Assembly: GCF_040436345.1 (NCBI RefSeq) | Contig: NC_133215.1 | Location: 22,618,806-22,682,805, forward strand | Origin: Pagrus major | Lineage: Eukaryota > Chordata > Actinopteri > Spariformes > Sparidae | Length of the DNA stretch: 64,000 nt | Direction: 5' to 3' | Part shown: positions 59,453 to 64,000 of the stretch, one piece after another | How the letters are laid out: each line of letters opens with the position of its first letter | How positions within the stretch are numbered: position 1 is the stretch's first letter | Translations under genes and position numbers: made by a program | The notes under the pieces: generated by a model | The model's database searches: none | What the model saw: the letters and a program-made list of their open reading frames with translations, nothing else | Told to the model about the DNA's origin: nothing

Positions 59453-60600
59453 GTGCCTTTGTTTTCAAATAATGCTAAGAGTAGACTTGGTGTCCAACTT
59501 ACAGTGTTATTTTAGCTTGCCATAAAGTTACAGTTTGCAGGTGTTACAGCTTACAGTTATTGTTATTATTATTATGTAATATTAGTGAAACATTGCTTTG
59601 CCGAAATGGATGATTTATCATTGACCGGAGAAATAACACTAGTGAAATTAACATTCCTGCCTCTCTCTCTATCTTTCTCTCTGTCACTTTGGTGAGGAGC
59701 TCTTTATTTTACATGGATATATGGTCTTACTGTGGGCATTACTGTGTATTTGTATAAACAGTATATTTCATTAAACACTGAAAAGACATCTCTAGCAGTG
59801 TTTCTTTGACATCCACTTTCAGTTCAAGATGGGAATTGTGACACTGTGGCCATCCCTCCCAAGATGAAAGTCTCTGTGGGTAGTGAAAGAGCGTATCAAG
59901 TTTTTAACATCAGAGAGGTGACCAAGAGCCCAATGGCCACTCTGGGTGAGCTCTTATGTGGCGATGGGCGATCAGAGTGATGTTGTTGTTGTTTTGTTTA
60001 TTTTTCCAACATTTGACACATATTAAGAATAAAACCCATTCATGAGTAATGAAACAACACTTGAAGCTTAATATAAGTTTAAGTTTATATGATAGTTATA
60101 GCTAGTAAGAGTAGAAAAATTATACTGAGAGACAGGCCATTTTTACATTTCTTGGAAGATGCTTTGCACAACTCTACTCTAAAACAAAAGGGGGTGAGGT
60201 TGGGGGGGGGGGGGGATGATTGTTTTGATGTTATGAGACATATCATGAAAACTATATCTGAATAATCTTTGATTGTTTATTCAGATTTACAGAGGAATTT
60301 TGTTGGAGCCAGACAAAATGGCATATTTGTGTATAATGACCCAAAAGGTATTTGATCAGCAGTGATTACTGAAGGAGAAGTGTCAGGCTGCTGCTCAGAG
60401 ACTGAGATGTGTCCTCATGTTATTTACGTTGTGTTACAATGCTGTTGTACTGACCTGACGAGTTTTGCAACCTGCTGGTGTGGGTGCACTATGCTATGAT
60501 TATATTAGGTTGGCGTCTTCAGAGCAAATAGATTATACTTAAATATTGACCGACGTGCTATGTATGACAAATTAGTCACTTCTATTCATAAAAATATCAG
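59453..60600. other. intergenic with two exon-like pieces
   Basis: 59823-59945 has AG/GT borders and is open, reading QDGNCDTVAIPPKMKVSVGS then ERAYQVFNIREVTKSPMATL. A region near 60291-60351 reads RNFVGARQNGIFVYNDPK. I recognise neither; they may be fragments of one host gene or chance. A run of 14 G lies near 60200. Confidence 0.3.
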
Positions 60601-60670
60601 GAAAAAAAAACATCTAGAGAATGATTTCACAGAAACAGTGAAGGAAGCAGCTCTGTAGGAGAAGTGAGGG

Positions 60671-60686
60671 GGCTCTGAAAAGAGCC
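60671..60686 (-). terminator. histone 3' stem-loop (H3)
   Basis: Minus strand GGCTCTTTTCAGAGCC, with ACAGAGCTG downstream. Confidence 0.95.
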
Positions 60687-60713
60687 GTTGTGGTTTGTGG
60701 GGCAGCAAACAAG

Positions 60714-61874
<1,161 letters not shown>

Positions 61875-61903
61875 ATCATCCTGCTTGAGACCAGCAACAC
61901 AAA

Positions 61904-61919
61904 GGCTCTTTTAAGAGCC
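61904..61919 (+). terminator. histone 3' stem-loop (H2A)
   Basis: GGCTCTTTTAAGAGCC with downstream GATAAAGAGCAG. Confidence 0.95.
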
Positions 61920-62800
61920 ACACACTCACTTCTGATAAAGAGCAGTGTTTCTAGTGTGATGCACTAATTAAGCGGGCCAACTTAATCAATTTTCAAGTAA
62001 ATGGGTTTTACAAAAAATAACTAAACTAAACATCGCGAGTAGGCTAAACGATACCAAATAATTTCGTTGCAGACAAATCTGACTGATCACAAATGTCAGT
62101 AACAAAACAAGAACAGGTCCATACAAACATATTGAGCTGTTCGAATGAAATAGACTGTCAAATAAATGCACATTACAACTCGCATAGTAACCGGGATGGG
62201 TCGTCAAATCATTAGGTCCATTATTTATTCTGTATCCATCAGAAAGTGTCAACATGTCATTCCACTCAAGTGCACTAATTTTAAAGTCTTTAGCTACAGA
62301 AATGGTAATAAGTAAATAGTGTATAAAATAAAAATAAATAAATAAATAAAAATAGACTATATGGAAACACCATGAATAAGATGAAAATAATGGCTTAATT
62401 ACATAAGAAATAAACAAGATGTAACAAATTGAGCAAAAGCAAATTCAAAATAATATATAAAGGAAAATAATGCACTTTAACGGTAAAACATTAAAAATGT
62501 AGATAGTCTATATGTAACGTTGTGAACATTAATCGTTTACTGGTTTAATGTTTGTTTACTTTTTCCCCAGCATTATTAATTAGTATTATCAACAGTACTA
62601 TTATTCTTTTTTTTTTTTTAATCAATAATCTAAAATGAAGGTGCAGTAGAGATGATGGCAGTAGATTCACGTAGTCATCTGTCGGATGGTTGGATTGTGT
62701 TCGTCTGTAAGTTATTGATGACCTGATGAGGGAACCTTTGTTTCCCTCCTTTGTTTCGTTTGTCTGTATTACAAAGTTACTGTGTTCTAAGTGATCATTC
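61920..62800. other. H2A-H1 spacer
   Basis: No gene. It shares blocks with 24980-25345 and, near its end, with 9850-10000. Otherwise AT-rich with a short (AAAT)n run near 62330. Confidence 0.5.
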
Positions 62801-62856
62801 ATTGATATGACAAAGAGTAGAGGATCAGGACTGAGCTCTTTAAGGATGGTGTGGGT

Positions 62857-62872
62857 GGCTCTTAAAAGAGCC
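62857..62872 (-). terminator. histone 3' stem-loop (H1)
   Basis: Minus strand GGCTCTTTTAAGAGCC; TTAAAGAGCTCAG follows as the U7-type element. Confidence 0.95.
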
Positions 62873-62905
62873 TTTAATCGGGACGTGTGATGTTGCAGTG
62901 ACGGC

Positions 62906-63505
62906 TCACTTCTTCTTGGGTGCTGCCTTCTTGGCTTTGGGCTTGGCAACCTTCTTTGCGGGAGCCTTCTTGGTTGCAGGGGCCTTCTTGGCCACTTTCT
63001 TGGGGCTCTTGGTGGCCTTCTTGGGGCTCTTGGCTGGTTTCTTGGCCGCCGCAGGTTTCTTGGCCTTCTTCGGGGACTTCTTGGCGGCTGCTGGCTTCTT
63101 GGCCGCAGCTTTGGGCTTCTTAGCCGCTGCGGGTTTCTTGGCTGCGGGCTTCTTGGCTTTAGCAGGAGCCTTCTTAACCGGCTTCTTGGCTTTGGGCTCA
63201 GCCACCTTCTTGCTCATCTTGAAGGAGCCGGACGCTCCGGTCCCCTTGGTCTGGACCAGAGTCCCCTTGAGCACCAGAGCCTTGACGGCGGTCTTGACGC
63301 GGGCCTTGTTCTTGTCCACATCGTAGCCTCCGGCAGCCAGAGCCTTCTTGAGAGCGGCGAGAGACACGCCGCTTCTCTCCTTGGATGCGGACACAGCCTT
63401 CACGATGAGGTCTCTGACGCTGGGGCCAGCCTTCTTCGGCTTGCTCACCTTCTTCTTGGCGGCTTTAGCCGGAGCGGCGGCGGGAGCTGGAGCTACTTCT
63501 GCCAT
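62906..63505 (-). CDS. H1: linker histone H1
   Basis: 199 residues; differs from the H1 at 10105 by one Ala fewer in the N-terminal tail. Same globular domain and SPKK-containing Lys/Ala/Pro tail. The shared upstream flank means both copies have the same promoter. Confidence 0.98.
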   Translation of the reverse strand: MAEVAPAPAAAPAKAAKKKVSKPKKAGPSVRDLIVKAVSASKERSGVSLAALKKALAAGGYDVDKNKARVKTAVKALVLKGTLVQTKGTGASGSFKMSKKVAEPKAKKPVKKAPAKAKKPAAKKPAAAKKPKAAAKKPAAAKKSPKKAKKPAAAKKPAKSPKKATKSPKKVAKKAPATKKAPAKKVAKPKAKKAAPKKK

Positions 63506-63670
63506 TTTGTGTCAAAGTTCTGATCCTACTCACGACAACACGAGAGTCTGACTGGACGAGTGGAGAATCCAGAGCAGGAGGCTGTCCTTAAACACACCAT
63601 GAGAGCCGTGGAGACTCAACCCAGGCCGTGTCTCCTCTGGGCAGTCTGAATGCCGGGCCACTTGTGTTTT
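63506..63670 (-). promoter_or_regulatory. H1 promoter with AAACACA box
   Basis: AAACACA on the minus strand at 63663-63669 and TTTAAGG near 63586, in the same positions relative to ATG as in the other H1 promoter. Confidence 0.8.
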
Positions 63671-64000
63671 CTCTTCATCGATAAAAGACTCCAGACTAAA
63701 TGTGGGAGAAGTGTTGGAGGCTGACAGTGAAGGAGCCGATAGCGGACTTGTTTCTCTTCATATTGAAGTCATGTAGAGCTCTGATGCTCTCTGCATTTTG
63801 TTGCAGGAGCCTCCAAACCTCACACTTTCACCGTCGTGACCAGCACTGCTCAGCGACTTTTCCCACTCATTTCTCTCCTAAAATGTTTTAAAATGCATCA
63901 GAGCTCCGTCAAAAGCAGTTTTCCAGCTGGTCCACGTGTTTGTTCAGGGACTCAAAGTAAAAACAACCATCTGTTGGTGATCATTTTGTAATAAACTCAA

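Larger units (their letters stand above)
62801..64000 (-). repeat. H1 module, second copy
   Basis: Near-identical to 10000-11200 up to the window edge, non-coding parts included. Confidence 0.92.

Noticed and set aside
59171-59515. Frames rich in Cys-Val or His-Thr over GT/CA runs (also 6348-6566, 15338-15733, 12122-12200)
   Set aside because: Simple translation of dinucleotide repeats.

Overview
The window looks like a piece of a teleost fish genome carrying a scrambled cluster of replication-dependent histone genes. Fifteen intact, intronless core or linker histone genes are present: four H2A, three H3, three H2B, three H4 and two H1. Each ends in the 16-base histone 3' stem-loop instead of a poly(A) signal. 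The fish assignment is inference. It rests on vertebrate-type histone proteins, long CA/GT microsatellites, fish-style repeats and LINEs, and a Gmr1-type Ty3/gypsy element, a group described from fish and other deuterostomes.

Layout. 1-8.5 kb: two H2A genes in inverted orientation flank a decayed HIPK-like kinase pseudogene that has a piggyBac element in one exon; a divergent H2A/H3 pair follows. 10-15.3 kb: H1, H2B and H4. 15.8-21.5 kb: a multi-exon minus-strand gene with an SGNH/GDSL-hydrolase-like domain. 23.4-28.6 kb: H3/H2A pair, the 3' flank of a deleted H1 gene, and an H2B with a nested pair of DNA transposons just upstream. 28.8-31.2 kb: LINE and T2/Kolobok-like debris. 31.8-35.6 kb: an intronless coiled-coil gene with a polybasic, cysteine-containing tail, followed by tandem repeats that have copied its last codons. 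37-44.2 kb: an orphan H2B 3' end, then H4, a divergent H2B and another H4. 44.3-57.5 kb: a nested transposon block made of two I/Nimb-like LINE copies and one whole-looking Gmr1-type LTR retrotransposon. 57.5-60.6 kb: the displaced promoter of the H4 at 43.9 kb, a repeat and a hAT fragment. 60.6-64 kb: H3/H2A pair and H1, near-copies of the units at 23.5 kb and 10 kb.

The histone genes form modules: a divergent H2A/H3 pair sharing one CCAAT-containing promoter, an H1, an H2B with an octamer (ATTTGCAT) promoter, and an H4. The modules have been duplicated, inverted and partly deleted, while the coding sequences stay almost identical, as expected from recent duplication or gene conversion. Their products package newly made DNA in S phase.

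The most notable points are an H4 gene apparently cut off from its own promoter by about 13 kb of nested retroelements, a gag-pol in which integrase precedes reverse transcriptase, the uncharacterised SGNH-domain gene, and the coiled-coil gene with its likely membrane-anchoring tail. All calls come from reading the sequence; no database search was run.
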